Assembly: GCA_034766995.1 (NCBI GenBank)
Contig: CM068323.1
Coordinates: 19,694,612 to 19,758,611 of the forward strand
Length of the DNA stretch: 64,000 nt
Direction: 5' to 3'
From: Acanthacorydalis orientalis
Lineage: Eukaryota > Arthropoda > Insecta > Megaloptera > Corydalidae
Shown: piece by piece, positions 26,224 to 39,100 of the stretch
Numbering within the stretch: the stretch's first letter is position 1
How the letters are laid out: each line of letters starts with the position of its first letter
Notes under the pieces: generated by a model
Seen by the model: the letters and a program-made list of their open reading frames with translations, nothing else
Database searches by the model: none
Told to the model about the DNA's origin: nothing
Position numbers and translations under genes: made by a program

Positions 26224-26644
26224 ATGTATATATATACATTTCTAAATGTTTACTGTATCTTTAAATTTTATTCTAAAACTTAGGTATATTTATATAGACT
26301 TTCTTATTGGATTTGTTTATAATATAAAATACAAATATGTTTTTTTTTTTTTTGCTAATTATTGGAAGTTGTCTGAATAAAATCGAATTAATAGTTTTTT
26401 CTCTAAATATTATTAATGAGGTTTAGACAAAAATTAATTTTGTATTAATATTTTATTTAGGACAGTAATTTGATCACTCCAATAGTTCATTTATCAATAA
26501 ATATATATTTAACATTGATCTAGCATGTAAAATCATAATAAATGCTTCATTAACCATTTTATTTCAATTTCATGAAAAGAATATATAATCTTTTGCAAAG
26601 GAAGTTTAATTAAAAAGAAACACCAGATATATTTTCTCATATAT

Positions 26645-26650
26645 TTTATT
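26645..26650 (-). terminator. Peptide A poly(A) signal
   Basis: On the minus strand this is AATAAA, 78 nt past the peptide A stop codon. Confidence 0.5.
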
Positions 26651-26727
26651 AGTTACATTAATAAGATTCACGTCCAGATGTATACTATAAGTAACATTGG
26701 TAATTGTTTTCTTTAAAGATGATTATT

Positions 26728-27654
<927 letters not shown>

Positions 27655-28044
27655 GTTGAATAGTTGACAATAACCTGCAAACAATTATATATAATGTTTG
27701 TAAAAAAATTAACGAATGGAAACTTAAAGTAGTCTAATTGAATTAAATAATTATTAATTACTCTTTTTATACATAATTAACTATTATTTTTACTTATAAA
27801 TTGCTTTATTTTATTCTAAATTCTTTAAATTAGAGTATTTACATCAATCACAAATGGTTTTTACTATAATGTGGTAAAAAATACATAAATTCACGAAAAA
27901 TAATAAAATTACATTCGAAATATTAGAAAATGAACAAAATTATGATAACAATTCCAAATAGTTTAAGAATGAAAATAGAATAAACACGCTGACAAGAATT
28001 CTGCTATAAAAACAAAATTGTTTATAAGAAGATAAAATTATATT

Positions 28045-28105
28045 ACTTACGTTCGTTTGTTTCTCAGTGTGAACTAAGAGCAATAAAGTGACGGGGATAT
28101 TTATA
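28045..28105 (-). promoter_or_regulatory. Peptide A promoter and 5' UTR exon
   Basis: On the minus strand TATAAATA lies at 28098-28105 and an Inr-like TTAGT has its A at 28075, 30 bp downstream. A leader exon of only about 25 nt ends at 28051 with the donor GTAAGT (28045-28050). It splices to the acceptor TTTGCAG before 27674, 20 nt before the start codon. Confidence 0.7.
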
Positions 28106-28792
28106 CCTTACGTACAAAAAAAAATAATTTTTTAATAGATTATGGTAAATACCCAGTTTACAATCGCAGTGGTGTAGATTTAATAAAGTTCATTTCTTAT
28201 ACAGTGATACATATTTTTTTAAACTACTTTGCCCGAGAAATACAAAATTCCAGTAATTGTCCTATTAGCATCTTATCTTGATTGTGGGTAATACCAAACA
28301 GTAAACAAAATATATACATGCTATGAATATTAATATGATTAATAATCAATGTCAGTGAAGGTAAAACCATAATATTTTGTTAGAGTGAAGTTCGTTTTAT
28401 TTATTTTGTTTATAGAAACTAATTTGATTAAATAATTTGTTGCATTTATTTATTAAAACGTAGATAAATTTATTTAATCATATTCTTTAAAAACAAACTA
28501 TCACTTTTGAATTTTAATTATTTAGTTAAATATAATTTACATGTTCGAAATAATTTCTATCATAATTTCTATATACACATGGTCTCAAATAATTAGGTAT
28601 TAAAATATAATATTTATGTTCATTTAATACTGATTTAATGAGACCAGAAATATAATCAAGAATAATATAAAAAAAGGACATTAATGTCATGAACTCGGTT
28701 TCTTGGAACGATAGTATATCAAGACTAAATGAATACAATAACATATGAATATTTAAATATTGTAACAAACTGTTCATTTATGGGCCAGAAGT

Positions 28793-28879
28793 CTAGTAAA
28801 TGGCTTGTGTTAGGGTGTTAATGACTTTAGATGCCGAAACGCCCTAAGACCTCAATAACCAACCAATCAACTAGTAAAT
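28793..28879. mobile_element. 69-bp SINE/LINE-tail-like insertion with 9-bp target duplication
   Basis: CTAGTAAAT occurs at 28793-28801 and again at 28871-28879, flanking 69 bp (28802-28870) that are GC-richer than the surroundings. The insert contains an imperfect hairpin TTAGGGTG/CGCCCTAA (28810-28817 with 28840-28847) and ends in a CCAA/CAAT-rich tail. A direct duplication plus a simple-repeat tail is what a 5'-truncated retroposon leaves. The family is not identified. Confidence 0.55.
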
Positions 28880-29776
28880 ACTGGAATGGAAAAATAAAAA
28901 AATTGTTATCAATCGAATTAAATACATTGAGGTGATTGCAAATATTTAGAATATAGAAAATAAGAAATGATCAAAAATTGAATTAATGAATTGCTGATAT
29001 ACTCGAGACATTGCGGTTAAGATAAAATGTAAATGTCTGATTTAATATATTGTTGTACAAATGATTGGGAGTGAAAGATTGCCGAAAAAATGAAAAACTG
29101 AATATCGTCTACAAGAGGAAATAAAATAAGATCTAGGAGAATCTTATGAGTACGAACGAATCTAATAAAAAGTTGTATATTGAGAATAAGGAATACAATC
29201 AGATGTATATAGTATTATTTAGGTTTAATATATTCAAAAAACGATAAAATTTTCTTTACTTATCGTGTTATATACCTTCCAAAAAGGATTCAAATAATGA
29301 AACATAGAACTATTAAATGTCAAAATTAATTTAATATTATCAAAGATAACTTTTATATTTCTTAAATTGTATTTAACTACATGTGGCCGTACTAAACATC
29401 ATAATTTTATTAACTAATATAGAATAAAATACTAAATTACTATCACTAGTAAAGAGTAATATTCACTCAATGAAGCACTCGTATTTACTCTATAAATCAA
29501 CATACAAGTATTTAAAAATTAATAAATAATATTAAGTATTAATCATTGTATTTTTGACAATATCATTCTACGAATATTTGTTAAGAATGATTAATATATG
29601 CCATTTCGAATATGATATAATAATCAACTTCTTTGAATATGATACGATAATTTATTTTTTTAAAGAACGAAAGAAGAAAAAAAAATATTAGAATCAAACA
29701 TATTATGAAAATTGTATTTTTTCATAAAATTATTATTCATTTTTAAAATTTTTAACACTATATATGCACGCCTATG

Positions 29777-29779
<3 letters not shown>

Positions 29780-29856
<77 letters not shown>

Positions 29857-29870
29857 TTGTGTGTGTATGC
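29780..29870. repeat. (TA)n to (TG)n compound microsatellite
   Basis: Two TA blocks are separated by TGTGTATG. The tract then turns into TG repeats on the right. Confidence 0.93.
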
Positions 29871-30034
29871 ATATGTTAATGCACATGTGTTTCGACTAAA
29901 TTGTAATTTTTTTTAAAAAAAAAACATAATCATATTCATCTACCTATCTTTAGTTACATTCCAAACACATAAATTTGATAAGATAGCCTGGAGATACAAA
30001 TACTAGTTTAAAGTGTAGTTAGCGTTAGCGGTGT

Positions 30035-30089
30035 ACCCTGAGGGTCGACGAGCATAGCGAGTAGAGGGCGAAGCCCTCTGATTTACTAA
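30035..30089 (+). mobile_element. Helitron-like 3' terminus
   Basis: A GC-rich hairpin AGAGGGC-GAA-GCCCTCT (30063-30079) is followed 6 nt later by CTAA (30086-30089), and then by T. This matches the Helitron 3' rule of a short hairpin a few bases before CTRR, inserted before T. A smaller palindrome ACCCT-G-AGGGT lies just upstream (30035-30045). No 5' TC end or Rep/helicase gene was found, so this would be a non-autonomous or truncated copy. Confidence 0.45.
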
Positions 30090-30522
30090 TACCAAACAAG
30101 TAATTATGCAAACGAATAACTAATCTTTTGAAATTGATATCTCTAACAAACATCTGACGAATATTTAATCTGTTTTGGATTAATATAGAATACCTAGAAT
30201 AAAAGTGAAGAATCGCTTTTTGTTTCGACACGTCATCACTGTCAAACATATTCGAAATGCATATACTCAGTACTTAAACTTTGTGCACGGCCTTGAATTT
30301 ATTTATTTATTAAAACACACAGTCTTAGTTTTAATCATTTCTGCGATTGATTTGTTTGGAAACGTTCACACATACGTTAAATTCACACGGCCGCTACAGG
30401 TGAGGTTGATTAATATTAAATTTATTATTTGTTTCTTCTCGTTGGAAAACTGGAAACAAAGCATTAATACATATATATATATATATATTGTTTTTAAATG
30501 TTTATTTTAGACTTGCATCATA

Positions 30523-30729
30523 ATGCTGTATTCTCAGTTACTGTTTTTGACATTCCTACTGTGTAATGTTTGTCTAAGTCACCAAGAAAAGCAACACAAT
30601 TGCGAAAAAAACTGTCTTGAAAAGTGTGCTGCAGTGCTGTGCGCTGTTTTAAATCCAAAAGATTGTAATGGAAGATATATTGCACCAGGTGAAAATTGTA
30701 ACTGTTGTGCTGAATGTCGACAGGACTAA
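30523..30729 (+). CDS. Secreted cysteine-rich peptide B, 68 aa, C-terminal module missing
   Basis: An acceptor TTTATTTTAG lies 12 nt before the ATG, so a 5' leader exon exists upstream. Residues 1-19 are a signal peptide. The mature part follows its paralogues: C-x3-C-x3-C-x4-C-x7-C-x10-C-x-CC-x2-C, with NPKDCNGRYIAPG in the middle. Peptides A, C and D splice to a third exon here, but B reads on through RQD to a stop. There is no donor nearby and no matching exon in the next kilobase. It therefore has nine cysteines, an odd number. It is the only member on the plus strand. It may be a working short form or a decaying copy; the frame is intact. Confidence 0.72.
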   Translation: MLYSQLLFLTFLLCNVCLSHQEKQHNCEKNCLEKCAAVLCAVLNPKDCNGRYIAPGENCNCCAECRQD

Positions 30730-30771
30730 TGATTAATTTTCGTGAAATTACTTTGTGAAATGTCACATAAA

Positions 30772-30848
<77 letters not shown>

Positions 30849-31634
30849 ATGGTTCGCATTTGTATTCAGTAGAAAATATAATTTTTGCCCGTATTTGAAT
30901 TTATTCTTTAATAGCAACAGCGTATTTTCCTTTCCTGCCTCTTATAAAACCTGATTAAAATTATAAAAGATGTAGAAGTATTGAAATGATTTAGTAGAGA
31001 AAATGATTTATGAATTTATTGTATATAGTTGTGTATTCCATTTTTGAATAGTAGTAATAGGATACACTAGCTTCTAGTTTTGTTATAAAGACTATTGAAA
31101 ATTTAGTATTTTTTTTTGATTTTTATTGATTTTCTTATTGAATAGAAAGGAGCACACAATTATAAATAAACAGTTAATCATTGTACAGAATTATACTCGT
31201 ACATATTTTAAAGTAATAAAATATTTTTCTTTTTCTTGATAGTATAAACAAATATTTTTATAAATAAAAAATAATAATTAAATTTTATACAATTACATTA
31301 TTGGTATGTTAATAAAAATAAAATTAACATAATATTTGAAAATAATATACCATTTTTATAAACTAATAAGGAACAGTATGTAGTTAATAATTTAAAAATG
31401 ACCTTAGAAACACTAACTTTTATTCGGAAATAATTGATTTAAATTATATTGATGTAAATATTTCGAAAATATGTTCATATTTGAAATAATGAAAAAGTAC
31501 AGCATGACGATTCAATTGTGTTTAGTGTGCTTAGTAAATATTGATAAAATATTAATATTTACTAAAGTGCCTTTATTTTTTAAACTTTATTTCATTATGG
31601 CTATATGGAATGCATATAGTGTATGTAGTGTTGA
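30730..31634. other. Interval between peptides B and C
   Basis: A 69-bp TA tract follows peptide B at 30777-30845. The rest is plain AT-rich DNA in which I looked for, and did not find, an exon 3 for peptide B. Confidence 0.6.
30777..30845. repeat. (TA)n microsatellite, about 69 bp
   Basis: Pure tract starting 48 bp after the peptide B stop codon, about where the phase-1 intron of its paralogues would be. Confidence 0.95.
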
Positions 31635-31640
31635 TTTTAT
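31635..31640 (-). terminator. Peptide C poly(A) signal
   Basis: This reads AATAAA on the minus strand, 56 nt past the peptide C stop codon. Confidence 0.5.
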
Positions 31641-31695
31641 TGCATATTTTTTCATATTTTTTTATAATTGATAAGTTAAGATGAACGTGGGTAAT

Positions 31696-31760
31696 TTAAG
31701 CAATGCATGTATTTTCAGGACATCTCAATAGTTGTACACATGGTGAGTTAGGTCCGCATT
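31696..31760 (-). CDS. Exon 3 of peptide C
   Basis: The exon encodes C-x5-C-x5-C-x4-C and then TAA, with the same spacing as exon 3 of peptides A and D. Confidence 0.82.
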
Positions 31761-32096
31761 CTGTAATAAATAAGTAAATACTTTTTAAATATGACTGTGT
31801 TGGGTTCTTCGTTACAAACTTAGAAATATTAAAGAATTTATTTGAAAAAAATACATTAAAAATATTCAACAGAATATTTTATAAACGAAAAAAGAATACT
31901 TACTTGGTAAACATAGGTTACAACAATTGCAATTCATATATGCTGGAATGAACATACCATTGCAATTTTCTTCGAGTAAAATAGGGCAAATGGTTCTTCT
32001 ACATCGTATAGCACAAGATATTGGTTTTAAACGCTGTGCGTTTATAATAACCACAACCATTGACAAAAGAGCAATTTTAATATACAGTTTTTCCAT
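31696..32096 (-). CDS. Secreted cysteine-rich peptide C, 85 aa
   Basis: The coding exons are 31904-32096 (193 nt) and 31696-31760 (65 nt). They are joined in phase 1 through donor GTAAGT and acceptor TATTACAG across a 143-bp intron. The start ATG (32094-32096) sits one base after a spliced leader. Residues 1-20 form a signal peptide ending in NA. The mature chain has exactly 12 cysteines in the family spacing, with NCNGMFIPAYMNCNCCNLC at the core. The first loop is basic (RCRR), and the chain ends three residues after the last cysteine. Twelve cysteines suggest six disulfides. The role is not known; protease inhibition or defence are guesses from the fold type. Confidence 0.85.
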
Positions 32097-32191
32097 GCTG
32101 ATAAAATGCTTTTCTTGAATTTTTAAAAATAAACTGATGCGTATATTTTTTATGTATAATTCGCTTAAAAATATTGTATTAAAAAAGCATC

Positions 32192-32268
32192 ACTTACTTA
32201 TGGTAATGATGGTGGTTGTAGATAGGTGAGTTTGAATATAAAATGAATCAGGTTCATAACTATTTATA
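32192..32268 (-). promoter_or_regulatory. Peptide C promoter and 5' UTR exon
   Basis: The minus-strand TATA box TATAAATA lies at 32261-32268. A short leader exon ends at 32198 with donor GTAAGT (32192-32197) and splices over a 100-bp intron to the acceptor TTTTATCAG before 32097. The exact initiator is unclear. Confidence 0.62.
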
Positions 32269-32995
32269 CCTTGAATATATCTCATAAATTATAACAGCGA
32301 TGGAGATACATGTAAATGAATAATGTATACATCTGTGCTGTGTCAAGTAATTTCGTTTTAGTTTTTATATCAGAATATTACAATTTATAGAGTCAGAGTA
32401 TTAATCAATATTTTATGTTCTATAAATTTAATGTTTTCGTTTTTGTTTCAATAGATAATAGAAAATAAATCATTTGTAATATATCGTTTGCACATATTTT
32501 TTCAATAATTAAAAGATTTAAAATATCGAAATAAAATATATTAATGTTCATTAATATTGATTAGCTATGTCCTTGCGTTAAGATAAAGAGATAATTCATA
32601 AAAAATGTAGAAATAAGCATGTAAAAAATATTCGTTATTGTTATAAATAAAATTAGACACGTTTCTTGATAATAAAACAAATCGTGTTTTCTGTTTTAAA
32701 TAAATGTCTCACCAGTGTATTTAAAATGTGATCGTATATTTTTTTATTGTAATCATGATTTATAAAAGGGTTAATTACGTGCAGTTATCCATTTTTACAC
32801 GATTTTAGATTAGAATAAACTTCAGTGAATTAAAGTGTAAAGTCAATAATTTTAAAGGAAATAATTGTATATTTTCTCTAATATCTGAAAGAAAACAAAT
32901 GTCAAATAAATTATTTGAATACGAAATGTGAAGTGGTGATTTATTTTAAGAATTTGATTAGTTTAGAATTTTTTGAAATAATAACATTAAAACTT

Positions 32996-33033
<38 letters not shown>

Positions 33034-35446
33034 TATATATATATAAAGAAGATACAATTAATTATAAAAAATGTTAAACTAACTTCTGAGAAATAATACA
33101 AAAAAAGTATACTCTATAAAATTACAAATTTTATCCACACATTTTAGACATGCATTTACATATTTTTTCACAGTCATTCTTTTAACAGTCCATTTAAAAA
33201 TACCTTTCAGATATTGTTTTTATTTTTACCAAGTCAGGTATTTATTTAGATATTAATATTTTCATATGAGAAGTCAGTATTCTTATATACAAATATTTAT
33301 AAATTGAATGAGATTAATCTTCCGAAATAAAGATAATAATTGCAAGTTTTTTTTTCTACAGACGACCATGGTCGGTTTAAAACAATTAATCAATTTATAA
33401 GTAACTTAAATTATTAAAATTTATAATAAAAAAAATAAAAAATTGTATAGTTATTATGATTGATTATATAATGTAAACCATTTTGATTGATCATTTTCTC
33501 TTATAAAAACTCGTTTCATTATAAATAATTTTAAATCATTACGTACTGTAACATACGACTGTTGATTTGATTAACTTGCTTCAAAAGAATTGACACGGGT
33601 GTTTTTATTACTAGCTACATCATTGTTTTTTCATTCGTGTGCAGTTTTTGCTGTTATCAGTATATAATAGTAATTATTATACATAGGTAAGTATACGCTT
33701 TTAAACAAAATTATTTTTAATGAAATGTAAATATGTGTAGGTAGATGTATTGTGAATAATTTACTGTTATATTATTAACATTAATTAGTTATATTAATTA
33801 TTATAGCGCAAGTTCTTAAAATAGAAATAAAACAACGAGTATTTTAAGTACACAGTTAAAAGGATAAAAAAACATTTTAAAAATAATGTAGTGATCATTG
33901 AAATTAGATGTAGATAGTGGATTTAACATACAGGCAAGTAATTCATTTTAGGTATGAAGAACTTTGGAAAATTGAACCTTTTACTAGAATTATCTAATTT
34001 ACTATTTAATACATGATCATTTTTTCCATAAAACGAATGAGAAGTTATTCTCCGATTACATTAGACATTATAACATCATAACATTTCCATGAAAAGAAGC
34101 TTGTTACGCGATTCTCAGGTATTTTCACGAATCACTGACCTTAATTTAATCACGTTAAATAGCAGATAATGTGTTTGATATTGAATGATATATAATTGTT
34201 TGTTTATTATTTTTGTAAGTGAATTTTCGAATCAATTTTTTTTATAGAAAGAATATTCTTATCTAATAGTTTTTTAATGTTAAAAGTAACAAAATATGTA
34301 CATTATTTTTGCACGGAAATGATTAATGATTGTATTAAAATGTATTAAAATGAGAGTTGATACTATAAAAATTGATAAACGTACAATAATATATTTATAT
34401 CTAAATTTTTGTACAGAGAAGTCTATAATCTGACAATAGTAACTATATTAATTCTACTAATAAAATTTCAATGATAAAATTGTAATAAAATAGTTCGAAA
34501 CACATTGAATATTTTATGATTTTCATTTTTGTTCTAATCATTTTAAATATAATTATATTCTTGTACTTTCTTATATTTTATTTCTGTATCATTGTTCCTC
34601 TAAGAATTATTTATAACTACTAAGTTTTTTCGAAGTAAGCATTCAGTTTTAAAAGTTCGATTTTATATACGAAACATTTTTTGTTTTAAAATTAATTGAG
34701 ATATTATAGATATGAATTTATAGTACTATTTTAATGATACAGCAAAGAAGATAATGAAAAAATTAGGTTTTAAGATTATTAATGTTGGTCAAATGCATAA
34801 ATTTTAGCTGCAAGAATTTTGTTTTTAAAAAATTCTTTTAATGTTGAAATAAATATGTGTATATATAGTAAATAAATATTTTTTCTCTCCGATTTAAGAA
34901 TTTAAAATTAAACTGAGTCAATTTTAAAGGGGAAAACTAGTTTTAGCTATTATATATAAGTTATGTTTATAGATATATAATATTGAATTATATTAGACAA
35001 ATACTTTACATACCTTTTATAAAATTTCAAAATTTAAAATCATTGTTTAATTATAAATTAAACTATATAATCTATATTTGGTACGTTTTTATAAAATGAT
35101 CTATTGTTAAATGTTTGTTTTATTCGAGAAGTTGTTAGTTTTGTTCGAGAATAAACATAATAATGGTTGATATGGTTTAGTTTTTATAATTAAAAAATAA
35201 TAACAAGAAACAGTTATTTATAAGCTAATGTATATTTATATATTTGCAATTAACATAAACGTTATAACTCAGTATAATTTATAAAAAATAAGACTTATTT
35301 CATATAATATCCATTTTGGAATTACTAAAAATTAAATTTTGGTATAATCTTTCTTATAACAATTTGTGCAGTTTTCAATCAATAATTATTTTAAAATGTT
35401 GATGTAATTCCAAAATATCCTTCGCATTTAAATTATTCTATTCTTA
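32269..35446. other. Interval between peptides C and D
   Basis: About 3.2 kb of AT-rich DNA with one TA tract (33000-33045). No further copy of the CNCC-encoding core was found on either strand by eye. Confidence 0.6.
33000..33045. repeat. (TA)n microsatellite, 46 bp
   Basis: TA tract with one AAA interruption. Confidence 0.93.
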
Positions 35447-35508
35447 TTAATGACATACGCCATCAATACAAGACATTGAAGATGGACAGGAGTTGTATGG
35501 ACTGCAAA
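35447..35508 (-). CDS. Exon 3 of peptide D
   Basis: The acceptor lies at 35509-35511 on the minus strand and the stop TAA at 35447-35449. The exon adds the last four cysteines with x5, x5, x4 spacing. Confidence 0.82.
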
Positions 35509-35551
35509 CTGAAAAATAAATTTGTGTTTAGCTTTTCGTCTCTCTCTCTCT

Positions 35552-35618
<67 letters not shown>

Positions 35619-35804
35619 CTTACATGGGCGACAAAAACTGCAACAATTACAAGCTGTAAAAGCCGGAACAAATATACCAATACAGTCTTCTTCCTGGATA
35701 TTTTGACAACGGACGATATTACAGGGAATTCTCGGACATGGAATTCGTGCTTGTGTATAGATGATTAAAATCGCTAAAATACCAATATATAAATGGAACT
35801 TCAT
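35447..35804 (-). CDS. Secreted cysteine-rich peptide D, 80 aa
   Basis: The coding exons are 35624-35804 (181 nt) and 35447-35508 (62 nt). They are joined in phase 1 by donor GTAAGT and acceptor TTTTTCAG over a 115-bp intron made almost wholly of TC and TA repeats. Reading through that intron gives a false 113-residue frame with a YIYIYI run. Residues 1-19 are a signal peptide ending in QA. The mature chain has 12 cysteines; the first gap is x4 where C has x3, and all others match. The core reads EDCIGIFVPAFTACNCC, and the end SCIDGVCH resembles SLTCIDGVC of peptide A. It is the rightmost member of the cluster. Confidence 0.85.
35539..35618. repeat. (TC)n-(TA)n microsatellite filling an intron
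   Basis: About 15 bp of TC (35539-35553) leads into about 63 bp of TA with one TGTA break. It lies wholly inside the 115-bp intron of peptide D. Confidence 0.95.
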
Positions 35805-36053
35805 GGTGTTGCAGTTAATTCGAAAGTCCTAAAAATGATAATTAGATATTTTTATACAACTAAATATTAGAAAAGTAGTACATGTTATACAGATTTTTTT
35901 GCAACCAAATTATCAACTACCTAATAGCATTTTTTTTTAAGTAAACGTTTTTTTTAACTCAACTCTTCAATATTTTGTAAAAGTGATTTTAATAGAAATG
36001 TATAGTTATATACATTTTTTTTTTAAATCTGGTTGCAAGAAGAAACATTCATT

Positions 36054-36113
36054 ACTTACGTTACACTTGTGTTAGTCTTCAATACTAAATTATAAACGCT
36101 TTGAGTATTTATA
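36054..36113 (-). promoter_or_regulatory. Peptide D promoter and 5' UTR exon
   Basis: The minus-strand TATA box TATAAATA lies at 36106-36113, with an Inr-like TTAGT about 27 bp downstream. A leader exon of about 27 nt ends at 36060 with donor GTAAGT (36054-36059). It splices to the acceptor before 35828, 24 nt before the start codon. Confidence 0.68.
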
Positions 36114-39100
36114 AATTATTTGAATATTATCTCACTTAAAGCACATAGTAAAACAAGACACGTTTCAGATAAAGTATAACAGTGACGTGAAAATATGTAA
36201 AATAATATTATATGACTTTTTCTATTTGTATAAAAATATTTTATTGGTTTTTAATACTATTTGTTATATTTTATATCTCGGAGATTTATATTTCATTTGA
36301 CGTGACTTTCTAATATGCATGCTTTTAAATTTATATCACACTTTTTATATTCAAGATTAAACTACTCTACAAAGAATCATTTTCAAACTAAAAACTCCTT
36401 AAATAATAGATTTGTTAACTTATTCGTAAATAAAAGTGTGTGCGAAATAGTTTTCAAACGTACATTGAATTAAAACTTGTGCTGAAGTTTAAACGAAATT
36501 ACTTTTTAATTTATAGAAAATTGTATACTAGGTATTAATTTTCTTTAATTATAATTTAATTTCGTGAAGTTAAATATCGTTCTATTTTGTATTTGCGTAT
36601 TTACTTTCAGTAACTTAATATTTATTATTCAGTAGAGTTAGGTAGAGTGTACAAAGCAAAAAAGTTGATCTTATTACAATTTTATGTTTGAAATTATTAT
36701 GAACAAATTTAATTTCATGTATTTTTGAAGTCGTGACGATGAATATTGCAGTATTTTATATAAAAAATAACCACCTATGTACTTATTTTTTATACTTCTA
36801 TGTCAATAATTTATGACGATATAAATTAGCAAGTTTTTGAGATACGCCGCTGATAAAACGACAATATATTAATTAATACTAAGTTATTTGCAAATAGTGA
36901 TATCAATTAGACATTAATCATATAAAAACATAGTTTAATGATAATCGATTATTAATTTGGTCATAAATTTATTTGTATACTAGTTAAACCGTTTTATTGT
37001 TATTAGAGATTGATAATAGTTTTGGGGAGAGTGATTTTAAAATTATTTCCAGCAAGTTTTCGTCCCCATTCATATAAAAATTATATTAAATATTGTACAA
37101 AAATGTGTTATAAAATATTTAGAAATCATAATACTTTTTGAATTTATAGATTCTAATAAAATATTGATACGAATTTTGAATTTAATACTTTTATAATAAG
37201 ACCAATAGTGCTTATTCTATGTAAACATGTACACTAATATACACAACCGATCACTAAAAGTCTGACAAAAGATTAAATTCTCGATTTATTTATTCCTTAA
37301 TGAATAAAAATTTGAATTATGTATTTTTTACACACATGTAGAGTTTTAAATTCTTCCCTACAGGATAAATATTATGATTCTTTTAAATCATGATTAATTG
37401 GCGAAGAGAAAAAGAATTATTTTATTAAAAAATATCTCGGACTGGTGTTTTCCAGATAAGAATATTATATTTTGATAATTTGAAAAATATATATACAGAA
37501 CAATAACGCATAACCTTTGGATCTTACAAGATGATTTACTTTTAATTTAGATTCATCTTAGACAACAATCAGTTAAGATTATTATTCTAACTAATTCATA
37601 TTTTTTATCATATATATATATATATGTATAAATTTTTATCTAGTTCAATTATTTAGTAAAGAATGAGACTAATTTTCGTTTCAATTGGTTCTAATCGATT
37701 TAATCTAATCGAAAGATATGACGATTTTATTGTATTTAAAGAAATTTCCTATTTTCACATGAATCAGTACATTCTTTTTACTTAACTGTGAATTGTTGTT
37801 ATGAAAAGGGACAATGCCTGATGATAGGACAGTAAAGGTATCAATAGTTACATTTTTAAATACATTTTTGCACGTATGAATCTTATTTGTGCTTCTTTTG
37901 ATGTGATTTTTTCTTATGTTAAATATTTAAAACGTTTTGTATTATTGAAAACTGTATTCGTTCGCATAAACATTCATGTATCGTTATATCTTCTTTTACT
38001 ATTGTTTACAATATTGTATAAATATAATTTAAAATATAAACAATTTAATTTTCGGTATAAAATATAAAACGTATTATATTCATTGATAATTTCTGATAAT
38101 TATATAGTATATTAATTAAATGAGAAAATAATTTATTTGTCATTAAAATTAATCTTAATTAATTTATTATTAATTAAATTTTTAAATGGATTACTTATAT
38201 ATTTATTATTCATTTTTTTAAAACTATGCGTATGTTTAATTACTTATATTTATTATTGAAAGCACATATAATTTTCGTATAAACATAACTGAGTCAATTA
38301 GTTATTTATAATAGTGACAGATAAATTATGATATATTCAAAAAGTTTACTTTTGATTTGGATCAATAATACTATTGCTTTTGAATCTATTTACTTGATAT
38401 ATAAAAATAAATGTTTTAATATTGGACGAATATAAAAAAAGTGTTTGTTATTAGAGGAAAATATGCATGCAGAATCATACATATAATTATCGGTACGTAT
38501 GTGGTAGATTGCTAATTAAAATTTGCAATATTTCATATCTAATATCTCCTGAATTGTAATACACATGTACTATTATTTTTAATATTACATACAGCGTGAA
38601 ATGAAATAACGTATAAGTATACATAATCATTTTTTATTATATATTAAAGAAAATTTTTCTTTAAAGAATATTCATTCTCAGTTAGCTGATAATAATATAT
38701 ATGTATATACTTATTTATTTTTTAAAAAAAATTAAAATTGATTTAATATTATAATTTGTAAAAAAATTAATTAAAATGAAGTATATTATTAGTGATGCAT
38801 ACTATAATTAAGTACAGAAAAGTTGATAGATTTTGTTTAATAATTAATGTTTTAAAAATAATATTGTTGTAAACTTTTAAGACTGTATGGCTACTATTTG
38901 TCGGTCAATAATTTAATGACATTTTCATTTCATATAATCGTAAATCAATGAAGATTAGTTCATAATTGGATTTAAAGTTATTTCTATAAGAACATTTATT
39001 AAAAAATGTGTTATAATAATTATAACTGGTCGTTATGATCTAGAAAGGAATTTAAATAAAATCAGATGAATTTTTGCTGAGATATTTATCTTTTATGATT

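Larger units (their letters stand above)
28106..30522. other. Interval between peptides A and B
   Basis: No coding exon was recognised. The interval holds a 69-bp insertion with target duplication at 28793-28879, a TA/TG microsatellite at 29780-29870, and a Helitron-like 3' end at 30035-30089. A 5' leader exon of peptide B should lie near its right end. GCTACAG followed by GTGAGG at about 30401 is one possible donor. Confidence 0.6.

Noticed and set aside
31927..32118. 63-codon plus-strand frame
   Set aside because: It is antisense to exon 2 of peptide C.
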